Shown: positions 56,207 to 64,000 of the stretch, piece after piece
Position numbering within the stretch: position 1 is the stretch's first letter
Layout: each line of letters begins with the position of its first letter
Assembly (NCBI GenBank): GCA_021234155.1
Contig: JAJEKV010000318.1
Coordinates: 1 to 64,000 of the forward strand
DNA length: 64,000 nt
Source of the DNA: Isoetes taiwanensis
Lineage: Eukaryota > Streptophyta > Lycopodiopsida > Isoetales > Isoetaceae
Direction of reading: 5' to 3'
The notes under the pieces: generated by a model
The model's database searches: none
What the model saw: the letters and a program-made list of their open reading frames with translations, nothing else
What the model was told of the DNA's origin: nothing
Position numbers and translations under genes: made by a program

Positions 56207-58432
56207 TTACGCAGTAAGAAATGCTCTTTGATATGAGAATGCCAATTTCATTACTTTTAGAGATAGTTTCTTCTTAGTTTGTAGTAGTTTATGACTGGAG
56301 AATGAGGGATAGAGAATCATAACCTTGCTGCAACAAAGAATTATATTCTTCTTCATCCCACACAGAATGATAAAGTAGTCTAGCTCATATCTACCTTCGA
56401 AAGCATTTTCTGAACATGTAGCAAGCCAATGAATCTTGAGTTTAGTCACCAGGCCTTCCTCTTTGATTTTATCAAGTACTTTGGCTATCCAAAAAGGTCT
56501 CCCTTTTTCATCCTCCTCAGTCGGAAGAGCAATCAACATACCTTTGGTAATTTCTGTGACATCACCTTCAGGTTCATTCCTGCATCTTGGTCCGAGGTAC
56601 ATGACCTGGTCCTCATCTTCCTGTACTGCAGATGCTACTGCAGCATTGCTTGGACCTGCTTGGTCCCATGGTTGGTGGAAAGCATTAGGCCACTCAAAAG
56701 GTTCTTGCAACTGCCTCAGATTCTGAATCACAGTCGTTTGTTCTAGAAAGAAGCCTCTCCACCACATTTGGTCTTCTTCAGTGAAGTATTTAAAACCCGT
56801 GGAAATTTCATTTTCAATGGATTTCAAGGAAGTAACTGAGGTACTTCTCTGCTCCTTTGACACTTTTGGATTTTTTTAGAGGAAGTTGCTCAGCACGTTC
56901 CATCGAACAAGTGTCTGGAACAGATTTAAGGAAGCGCAATCCCTCTACCGGACTCCACTCTTTAGTTGTAGTATACATCTTTCCCTACAAAAAGCTCTCT
57001 CCATTCTTCAAGTAGAACTTGATGTGATGTTGAAACATAATAGCATTTAGCTTGTTCTCTGTTTGCACGTTGAGAGAAAACAAATTCCCTGAAGTCGGCA
57101 GTCTCCTTTAGAAGCCCAACCACTGGCATGGGAGTGTAAGAGTCTTCAATGATTCGAACCAAAGTGGGAAGACAAAAAGCCTTTTTTTCTTCTGAGACGC
57201 ACTGAAAACCTGCGGAACATCTAGTCTATTTGATCGTGTGTGTGCCCTACTAGTAAGAATCCGAGCTTTATTTTTCTGAAAATCTCTAGCTTCACTAGCA
57301 TGGCACACAGTAAGCAAAGAGTGTTTGATTTTTGTTCTCCCTGGTAGTGTTGCCAAGTTGCAGGTAGAGCACTGGTGGTAACTGCTATTGCTCACAAAGA
57401 ACCTTATTAAGAATTGTAATTGTGAAGTTTGGATCACCATGCAAATTAGGATATGTCAAGAAGACTTTGCAGTTTAGACTCACGTTGAAGACCATGGCTT
57501 CTACAAGGTAGACCTTGGCAAAGCAATCTTCTAGCAGATCTTTTGAAATATTCAAGAAATGAGGCAGAGTTGTCTTTTTTTGATCCCTTCCATCAATCAC
57601 AACAGACATGTACTCAAGTGAATGCTCAAGAGCTTTTTTTCCTATGATTAGCAAGCTTTCTTTTCTCAGCTGCTTGTCGGTCACGGTGTCTAGCAAGCTT
57701 CTGTTGCACAATATCTGTTGAAGGAAGCAGGTCAAAACAATTATATGATGTAAGTACGAGAATAAAGAACTTGAACTTACTTTTTTCGACCTTTGTCCTT
57801 GCAGTTTTTTTTTTACTCTTCAATTCTGCACGCGTTGAACACACAGACATTCTATGTCTTCAAGGAATTTTCACAAGACCAAATTCAGTTTTTTACAGTC
57901 TAGTGAAATATGAGTAAGAGATGTGCTGAGACTGACTGCATGTCTCTTTGTATTCTTTGAAGACATATTTTTTTGTGATGTTATCTGTCAAATGATATAT
58001 ATTGTTGTTTGGCAATTTTTCACAAGTTTCTCTAAAGTATTTCTCCATCTAAGCCACACCAGCCAGGGCATGCATTGTTACAACTCTTCCTGGCCTGTAG
58101 TGGTCATAAATGCTAGGGTTTTTGTCCAATCTTTTATGTATTCGAGACATTCTAGAGGAACCCAGACGGTGGACTTTTTGGCACACTTGTTGACAGTTGA
58201 TGTAGTGCAAGAAGGTGTGCCGGTCTGGTCTTACATGAATAGCCAAGTAGGCATTCTGGTCAGATATTGTCATGGAACTGTAGTTGTCTCTAATTGCACG
58301 AAGTTTAGCCATGTTGAATTTTCTAATGCAACTCAATGAACAGCATGGAGTTCTTAGAATTCTTCTTATTTTCTGCTCGTTCATTAGATTTCTTCTACTT
58401 ACAAAAGGATATGCTCTCAAGCTGAAATCCAC
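56207..58432 (-). pseudogene. DUF7869-like protein gene, copy B
   Basis: Minus-strand pieces in order: AYPFVSRRNLMNEQKIRRIL with a TPCCSLSCIRKFNMAKLRAIR block (58,430-58,290); INCQQVCQKVHRLGSSRMSR (about 58,205-58,145); MSVCSTRAELKSKKKTARTK (57,850-57,790); GRDQKKTTLPHFLN (57,592-57,550) with LHGDPNFTITILNKVLCEQ; a VGHTHD-like block in a shifted frame near 57,240; and a C-terminal part at 56,863-56,300 (EKGRPFWIAKVLDKIKEEG then KLKIHWLATCSENAFEGRYE). The C-C...F...R, V-C...hG, KKTTLPHF and VGHTHDxID sequence order follows large DUF7869-type proteins. The pieces lie in several frames with possible introns between. It is more complete than copy A but has stops. Function unknown. Confidence 0.6.
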
Positions 58433-58559
58433 TTTGAATTTTTTTGAAGATTGTTAGAGAACATGTAATCTCGTTGCTCCTTGTGAGGCTCTTAATCTTT
58501 TGAGGAGAGTTCCACTCTAGGAGCGACCTCCTCTTCTTTTAATGGTGTGAAAACAAACC

Positions 58560-59337
58560 ACGTGACATTGTACCCAGAAAATTCGGAGGAACAATGTTAA
58601 ATGTAGGTGATGGGCCATAGGATATACTGGGAGCAAAAGTTGTGGCATTATTTTGACTAGGAGTTCTAGCAAATATTTCTCTTACTGCTGTTTGAAATTC
58701 TGCAACCCCATGTGTCACAACAGTTGTGTGAAGAGGTATACAACATCGTCTTCATTTGTGGTGAAGTCATGGTGAGAAAAGTTGTGGAAAACCTCACACT
58801 CGTGTGGGCGTGTTGCAGACCTCGTACTTCTTTCTGGAGCAGAAAAAGCTACAAATGGTGGGGCAGTCTGTGTCGAATCACCTGTTGTGGTGCAGCATTT
58901 GTAGTTTCTGGTGATGGTTCAAAAGGAGGTGGGAACCTGTTCTGTACAGGTGGAGATGGAATGAAGGGAGGAGGCAACCTACTTCTCAAAGGGCTCGGAG
59001 ACGGTTGGAAATGTGGTGGCAGTCTGTTGTGTGTTGGACTTGGAGAATCGTCTAGGAGTAATAAGAATGTTGTTGAGGCAGGAGATGAGGAAGTTTGGGC
59101 ACCAGGCAAAAACACATATTGGTCAAGCGTTTCCTCTGAAGTAGAGGAACTAGGCGCAACAAAAGGTGGTGGAAGTCTGTTCTGGATGCGGTTAACCATC
59201 TTCAACAATTGAAAATAATAGAGAGACGGATGCAACTGATGCAACTTCTGCACGTTTGCTATTCGAGAATAAGAAGTGTCAACCCCAAGAAGAAGACTGC
59301 TATTCCGGAATACACGTTCGCACAAAATTTGAACCAC
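58560..59337 (-). pseudogene. Proline-rich frame upstream of DUF7869-like copy B
   Basis: 58,849-59,337 (minus) is open for 162 codons and carries four copies of an NRLPPPFxPSPP-like motif (residues about 53-155). Downstream (58,730-58,560) another frame reads GVAEFQTAVREIFARTPSQN. It lies on the same strand just before copy B and could be its N-terminal exon. Pro-rich repeats suggest a disordered, possibly SH3-binding or nucleoprotein-like segment. I recognise no family. Confidence 0.45.
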
Positions 59338-59564
59338 ACGTATTCCGTTTTACATAGAATTACGGAAGCATCTATGAGTGACCTTTAAAAGGAATTTTTT
59401 AGGCGCTCAATTGTGTATTCCAATTTCGCTGCTTCAGCCGCTCACAATCTGTGCCTTCGACCTCCTCTGCAGAACCTTATTCCATTTTGCATAGTGCCAA
59501 GCATGGAAAGGGAAGGGGAAAAAGTACCATGTACAGGCTTTTTGCAAAAGTAATGTTTTGGTAG

Positions 59565-59598
59565 AGGCCAAAGTGTATTCCGGAATACACTTTGGCCT
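59565..59598. repeat. 34-base perfect palindrome
   Basis: AGGCCAAAGTGTATTCC is followed immediately by its own reverse complement, with no spacer. The core TATTCCGGAATACAC also occurs at about 59,302-59,315, and half-sites at about 59,339-59,346 and 59,415-59,422. Confidence 0.9.
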
Positions 59599-60082
59599 TT
59601 AGGGTAAAGCCAAAGTTATTCTAGGATACACTAAAACCAATGAAAATGCTATCTCTCTATAAACAAAGTGCTGATCTGCCATGAATTTTTATTCATATAA
59701 ATAATTTTATTACATTGTATTTTACAATGGTTGAAGATACCATGATGGTCGGGCTGACACAAATATTACATCATCTTCGCACACAGACCACCTACTGGGA
59801 ACATCATGCAGAGAAAGGTATGGGTTGTTCCAAGTCACAAGAGCAACTTGAAGAGAATAGAAATCTGAACACGCTAGCCTGACCAATGCATGTCACCAAC
59901 TTCTACTCGTCCTCTTTTCTCAATGAACGGGTCTTTCCATGGCTCCCGATCATGTCCTTTCTGTTCGCGATCTGTACCGGGGGAAAGGCAAAATCAAGTT
60001 AATGCAAGTGATGCTACAGACAATACAAATAAGAAGACAACCAGTTCTAAGGGCCATTTCTGAAGAATGTAGGTCTGAGGCC

Positions 60083-60650
60083 CTTTCTCGACTCGCGAGT
60101 CGAGAAAGGCCGTAAGGCCCCTCTGAGAGCCTTTCTCGACTCGCAAGTCGAGAAAGACCCTCAAGGCTCCTCTGATGGCCTTTCTCGACTCGCGAGTCGA
60201 GAAAAGTGGCTCAGAGCGAAAACACAAGTCTGAGGGTCTTTCTCGACTAGGGTCTTTCTCGACTCGCGAGTCGAAGAAAGACAACTCAGAGTGAAAAACG
60301 CAGGTCTGTGGGGCAATTCTGTGGAAAAGGCAGGTGTGTAGGAAAAAAAAACAAAAAAAAAGCTTGTTGAGGACCTTTCTCGACTCGCGAGTCGAGAAAG
60401 ACCCTCAAGGCCCCTCTAACAGCCTTTCTCGACTCGCGAGTCGAGAAATGTAGCTCAGAGCCCAAAAAAAAAACTCTTTTTTTTCCTTTTTTTAACTAGA
60501 AAAAAAAAAGTTTTTTGAGGGCCTTTCTCCACTCGCGAGTCGAGAAAGACCCTCAAGGCCCCTCTAATGGCCTTTCTCGACTCGCGAGTCGAGAAAGGCA
60601 GCTCAGAGTGAAAAGCGCAAGTCTGAGAGCCTTTTTCGACTCGCAATCTA
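60083..60650. repeat. Array of a 26-base perfect palindrome
   Basis: CTTTCTCGACTCG followed by its reverse complement occurs perfectly at 60,083, 60,375 and 60,572. Copies with one or two changes are at 60,131, 60,180, 60,254, 60,424 and 60,533, and half copies at about 60,238 and 60,631. Spacers are related (ACCCTCAAGGCCCCTCT-like or GCTCAGAGxxAAAA), giving a basic period of about 47-49 bases. A diverged half-site (CTAGTCGAGAAATCAGC) is at about 63,438. Minus-strand translation gives repeated FLDSRVEKG peptides, which I take as incidental. Confidence 0.9.
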
Positions 60651-60880
60651 AACCAATCTAAACCTATGCATTAAACCTATGAAAGCTATACACTATAAAT
60701 ATGTAAACTTACGTAATATACCTATGAAAGCACATTGAAATGATTAAACCAATGTAAACATGTGCATTAAACCTATGATCTCAGCAGATTTTCTACAATG
60801 GTGGATAGTGGGTAGCCGCACACATGCGAACTACCCATAAAAAATAAAGGGAAAATCCAATTATATCATTTGGACCCCAA
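60651..60880. repeat. ATTAAACCTATG-type simple repeat
   Basis: The word ATTAAACCTATG or AAACCTATGAAAGC recurs about six times at 60,655-60,780, and again at 61,741-61,805. Confidence 0.65.
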
Positions 60881-60924
60881 CAAAATACAATGCTAATAGA
60901 GACTGGGCTAGTGTACCTGCCGAA

Positions 60925-61110
60925 AGCTTATCACCGGGATTAAAAAACCCCGCCCTTTCGGGTTTTCGAGGAAAAACCCTAGTGATAAGCCTTCGGCAAG
61001 GGGCTTGGACAAACGGAAGGCATAAAAATCGCTCCCAAAACCCACGAATGGAAAAGTCGAAAACAGATGCCACTTTCGCTAACTTTGTACTTTGCACATC
61101 ACCAACAAAA
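60925..61110 (-). repeat. Copy of the 39,131-39,185 end motif
   Basis: On the minus strand GGGCGGGGTTTTTTAATCCC and TAGGGTTTTTCC match the stretch before the (ATTCT)n-tailed retroposon end at 39,280, so this is probably another copy of that family without the CGTGGACG box. Confidence 0.5.
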
Positions 61111-61205
61111 CAACAAGACAAAACAAACCTCCCGTGAGTGGAGGGCTGATTCTGTAGCGTGCCACGCGATAAAAATACAATAACAAAGAAGGGGGGAGGG
61201 TGGGT

Positions 61206-61743
61206 TCAAAGAGAATAAGATGCTGGCGAGAGAGAAGAGGAAGCGCCGATGAGAAGTCGGGCGTAAAACACGCCTAAAATAGCGAACTCCTAACCAGAAT
61301 GGGCATGCGCGCCCGCATGCATGCAAAACATGCATGCTCGTCCCATTCTAGAATGGCGATCCGATGTCTCGGATCGATGGGATTCTAGAATGGGACTCGC
61401 ATGAAACCAACAAACCGCCCGAATACCAAAGGACTTCCTTAACAAACTAGGATCGAGGACGAAGGTCACCGGATGAAGGCTAAAGGCCGAAAAGGACAGC
61501 ATGAAAGAAACGCCAAATTGGCCAAACCAGGCAGGAAGAAGCCCCTCCCCTGCCTGGAAACAATTCAAAGAGAATAAGATACTGCTGAGATAGAAGAGGA
61601 AGCGCCGATGAGAAATCGAAGCAGAAACACGCCTAAAATAGCGAACTCCCAACCAGAATGGGCATGCGCCGCCCGCATGCATGCAAAGCATGCATGCTCG
61701 TCCCATTCTAGAATGGCGATCCGATGTCTCAGATCGATGGGAT
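61206..61743. repeat. Direct duplication (about 177 bp, period about 361)
   Basis: 61,206-61,382 and 61,567-61,743 match with a few changes (AAGAGGAAGCGCCGATGAGA, ACACGCCTAAAATAGCGAAC, CCATTCTAGAATGGCGATCC). Each copy holds GCATGCATGCAAA-CATGCATGC, itself a near palindrome. A further CCCATTCTAGAATGG inverted word lies in each unit and at 61,379-61,396. Confidence 0.85.
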
Positions 61744-61829
61744 TAAACCTATGAGAGTCTATTAGACCTATGCATTAAATCTATTAATATGCATTAGACC
61801 TATTAATATGTACTTGTCCCTATTTTGTG

Positions 61830-62030
61830 ACTTGAACCTTCAAGATGGGCTAAACAAGGTGTAAAATATATCATGACGCAAAGTTAAATTTTTACCTTAG
61901 AATAAGAATATATGCCTAGAAAACGTGCACCATGGCAACATAATGTTTAACGTGTGAACATAGTAGCACACACATAAAAAGAGAAATTGGGGGACACGTC
62001 AAAATATAATCCTATATTATTAGCATTTAT
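61830..62030. other. Nothing recognised
   Basis: AT-rich spacer without frames of interest. Confidence 0.4.
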
Positions 62031-62213
62031 TTTACACCTTCTTTTTCAACATATTATTTTACCCCCTTTTTTTCTAATACCCCGCCTTTTTTTCCCGCCC
62101 ATGCTTGAATTTTAAAATCATTTGTTTTACACTTTCTTTTTCAACGTATTATTTTACCCTGTTTTTTTTCTAATACCCCGCCTTTTTTTCCCGCCCATAC
62201 TTGAATTTTAAAA
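62030..62213. repeat. Two tandem copies of a 90-base unit
   Basis: The unit contains TTTTACACxTTCTTTTTCAA, CTAATACCCCGCC, TTTTTTTCCCGCCCAT and TTGAATTTTAAAAT. The copies run about 62,030-62,119 and 62,122-62,213. Confidence 0.85.
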
Positions 62214-62243
62214 TTTGGTACATACCTTTGAGACGAAGATCCT

Positions 62244-62501
62244 TTGTACCACTTGGACTCTTTGTTTCCGGAAGAAGCTCCCGTAGCCATAGCTCCCACC
62301 GGAATTGACCCGCAACCAAAAGCTTCACAGCTATGGAGAGTCAAGATTCAAAAATGTAGAGCAAAGGACCTTATTGCTGATTGCTGCCGGAGTGGAGTTC
62401 CAAGTGACCGATTTGGGAGTTTGAAGCTCAAAGAGCTACCGGATTTGCTGCCAAAGGGAGTTTCCCAGATTGAAGCTCAAAGGGAGTTTGAAGCAGATTG
62501 A
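62244..62501 (+). CDS. Hypothetical frame (85 codons)
   Basis: Open frame with a protein-like composition (LDSLFPEEAPVAIAPTGIDP ... LKELPDLLPKGVSQIEAQRE). Its end (CTCAAAGGGAGTTTGAAGCAG) recurs at 62,831-62,850, followed there by AAAGAGCTGCCAGATTTGCT, which resembles the AAAGAGCTACCGGATTTGCT at 62,430. A local repeat therefore underlies part of the frame. I recognise no family. Confidence 0.25.
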   Translation: MYHLDSLFPEEAPVAIAPTGIDPQPKASQLWRVKIQKCRAKDLIADCCRSGVPSDRFGSLKLKELPDLLPKGVSQIEAQREFEAD

Positions 62502-62859
62502 ATGCGAGCATTGGCTCCATATCTCCACAATAAATTTGAACTATTTCTTATCCACAAATCGTTGTTGTAACAAGAGCAGAGTTCCATGGCGTGCTCTGTA
62601 TCCGGCCTTATGACCACTAATTTAGCCACAGGTACGTCTCCTTATTCCACTTTCTCGCATGACAACATAATTTATTTGCATTCTTTGATTTGCAGGCATG
62701 TTTGTGGAGGCTCCTATTGATCGGATCATTCCGCATCTCACCCATTCCACATCTTTTCAAAGAATATTTGGCCACATTAATAGCTCGGTGTCTATCAAGA
62801 AGTCTTATTTTCATACACGAAGCATTGTGGCTCAAAGGGAGTTTGAAGCAGCAAAGAGC

Positions 62860-63440
62860 TGCCAGATTTGCTGCCAGGCTCAGCCTAAAGTAAGCCCAGA
62901 GGCCGGACTGGGCTCTTTAGGAGCATCACGTGAGGATGGGCAACGCTGTACATAGAAAGGAGGAAAAGCAGCCAAAATGGCCAAAGATCTGGAAGGCCGA
63001 TGTGCAAACAAAACAGAGGATACAAGAACTAGAAGCTTCTGGGCGCTTTTGGATGTGTTTTCCTCAGCCGAAACTGGGATAACTATGCAGAAGCAAAACC
63101 CAAAAAGGCTCTCCATAGCCGGAGACAGCAGCATAAAGATATGGAGGTCTGAGCTGGACAGATCCTGCGGGAAGAGAAGGAGGCATGAAGAACAAGAGTA
63201 TCAGAGTATAGGCTTCGGCCTATAGAGATGGAGGTTTTATGGGGCAAGAAATTGCTCCATTCAGGAAGAAAAGCGCCCGCCATAGCCGTTCAGGCGAGAA
63301 TTTCCGCCATAGCCGATAGCCCCCGTCCATTCTCCGTCTTGCAAAAATATTTTCCGTTAAGAATCCTCCCGGGTACACAAGCAATCCTCCCTGGCAGTTT
63401 TTTTAGTCTGATTTTGTGGGCAGCTTCTCGCCCCACTAGT
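62860..63440. other. No confident gene
   Basis: Higher GC than its surroundings, with overlapping short frames on both strands (for example minus 63,134-62,880). GCCATAGCCG-like words repeat at about 63,115, 63,280 and 63,308. No domain is recognised. Confidence 0.3.
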
Positions 63441-63559
63441 CGAGAAATCAGCATAGCCTATTATTTTCTGATTCATTATATATATTATTTTTTTTAATTA
63501 ATTATAATAATGTTAATTATATTGATTATTATAATTATATTGATTATAATTACTAAAGG

Positions 63560-63835
63560 TTGCCCATTGCCCATCTTTGCCCCCTTTGCCCTTTCTCTCC
63601 CCTTTCCATTTGCCCCTTTACCCATCCTCCTTCCCTTTCTTTGCCCCTCCCCAGTTGCCTCTTGCCCATCCTCCTTCCCTTCTCCAGTTGCCTCTTTCCC
63701 ATCCTCCTCCCCTCTCCAGTTGCCTCTTTCCCATCCCCCCCCCTCCCCAATTGCCTCTTGCACATCCTCCTCCCCTCTCTAGTTGCCTCTTGCCCACCCT
63801 CAGGCCCCCTTCAAACCTTCTCACCATCTCCCCTT
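63560..63835. repeat. Pyrimidine-rich minisatellite
   Basis: About six to seven degenerate units of 30-33 bases (CCAGTTGCCTCTTTCCC then ATCCTCCTCCCCTCT). Frames through it are open on both strands for this reason only. Confidence 0.85.
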
Positions 63836-64000
63836 CTTTTCTCAATTTGTTGTTTGTAAATGTTATTGTTGTTTTATTAAGACAAAATTCTATTCAAGCA
63901 CTCAATTCAAAAAAAAAGTTGAGTATGAGTCCCATTTTCAGTCTGAGTCCCAAATTTTGAGATTTGATCCACTTTAATTAAATGCGACTTTTAGCGCCTT

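Noticed and set aside
59994-60646. Repeat protein with FLDSRVEKG units on the minus strand
   Set aside because: The peptide repeat is the translation of the 26-base DNA palindrome; frames break between units and the palindrome is conserved at the base level.
63494-63960. Several overlapping Gly/Arg- or Pro-rich frames on both strands
   Set aside because: They are by-products of the pyrimidine-rich minisatellite.

Overview
This is a stretch of nuclear DNA from a land plant with a large, repeat-rich genome. It is AT-rich, has GT-AG introns, and genes are tens of kilobases apart among decayed retrotransposons. Two signs point away from seed plants and towards a fern or another non-seed plant. 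One is a microbial-type terpene synthase-like gene at 22.3-23.3 kb, a family described from non-seed land plants. The other is the mix of LINEs and a DUF7869-like family. The lineage call is an inference. I see no organellar block, rRNA, confirmed tRNA or CRISPR.

Only one gene looks intact: a five-exon strictosidine synthase-like (SSL) gene on the minus strand at 45,419-46,995, predicted at 359 residues. A diverged copy with the same exon pattern, broken by several frameshifts, lies at 13,486-15,020 on the plus strand. Two stubs holding only the SSL promoter region and the first codons lie at 36.13-36.29 and 50.70-50.87 kb. Other gene relics are the frameshifted terpene synthase, a cytochrome P450 exon (44.65-44.86 kb), exons of the mRNA-export factor RAE1 (55.67-56.08 kb), a universal-stress-protein-like exon present twice, and a possible pyruvate kinase exon (17.56-17.79 kb).

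Layout: 0-5.56 kb, an L1-type LINE that has lost most of its endonuclease. 5.56-8.98 kb, a minus-strand Ty3/gypsy relic with an initiator-Met primer site and a retroposon nested in its RNase H. 9.4-9.85 kb, a polypurine block. 10.0-10.4 kb, a second LINE type. 12.3-15.0 kb, direct repeats and the SSL pseudogene. 21.0-21.85 kb, a CACTA-type end. 22.3-23.4 kb, the terpene synthase. 23.5-24.9 kb, a LINE fragment and a repeat shared with 54.4-55.1 kb. 25.8-27.4 kb, DUF7869-like copy A. 28.4-33.1 kb, an unusual locus with 28 near-copies of a TATAAATTTATA-centred palindrome between exon-like pieces resembling a ParB-like domain and a DNA amino-methyltransferase. 33.59-37.76 and 49.32-54.43 kb, a large inverted duplication of about 4.1 kb with later insertions in each arm. 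37.76-38.09 kb, a complete 335-bp TRIM element. 39.5-41.6 kb, a LINE ORF1 fragment and a 1.7-kb polypyrimidine tract. 56.2-59.3 kb, DUF7869-like copy B. 60.08-60.65 kb, an array of a 26-bp perfect palindrome. 61.2-63.8 kb, tandem duplications and a pyrimidine-rich minisatellite.

The strongest candidate for something undescribed is the 28.4-33.1 kb locus. The best-supported mechanistic results are the TRIM and a 1.03-kb retroposon, each with an empty site in the opposite arm of the inverted duplication. Boundaries were read by eye, and none of the family calls has been tested by a database search.
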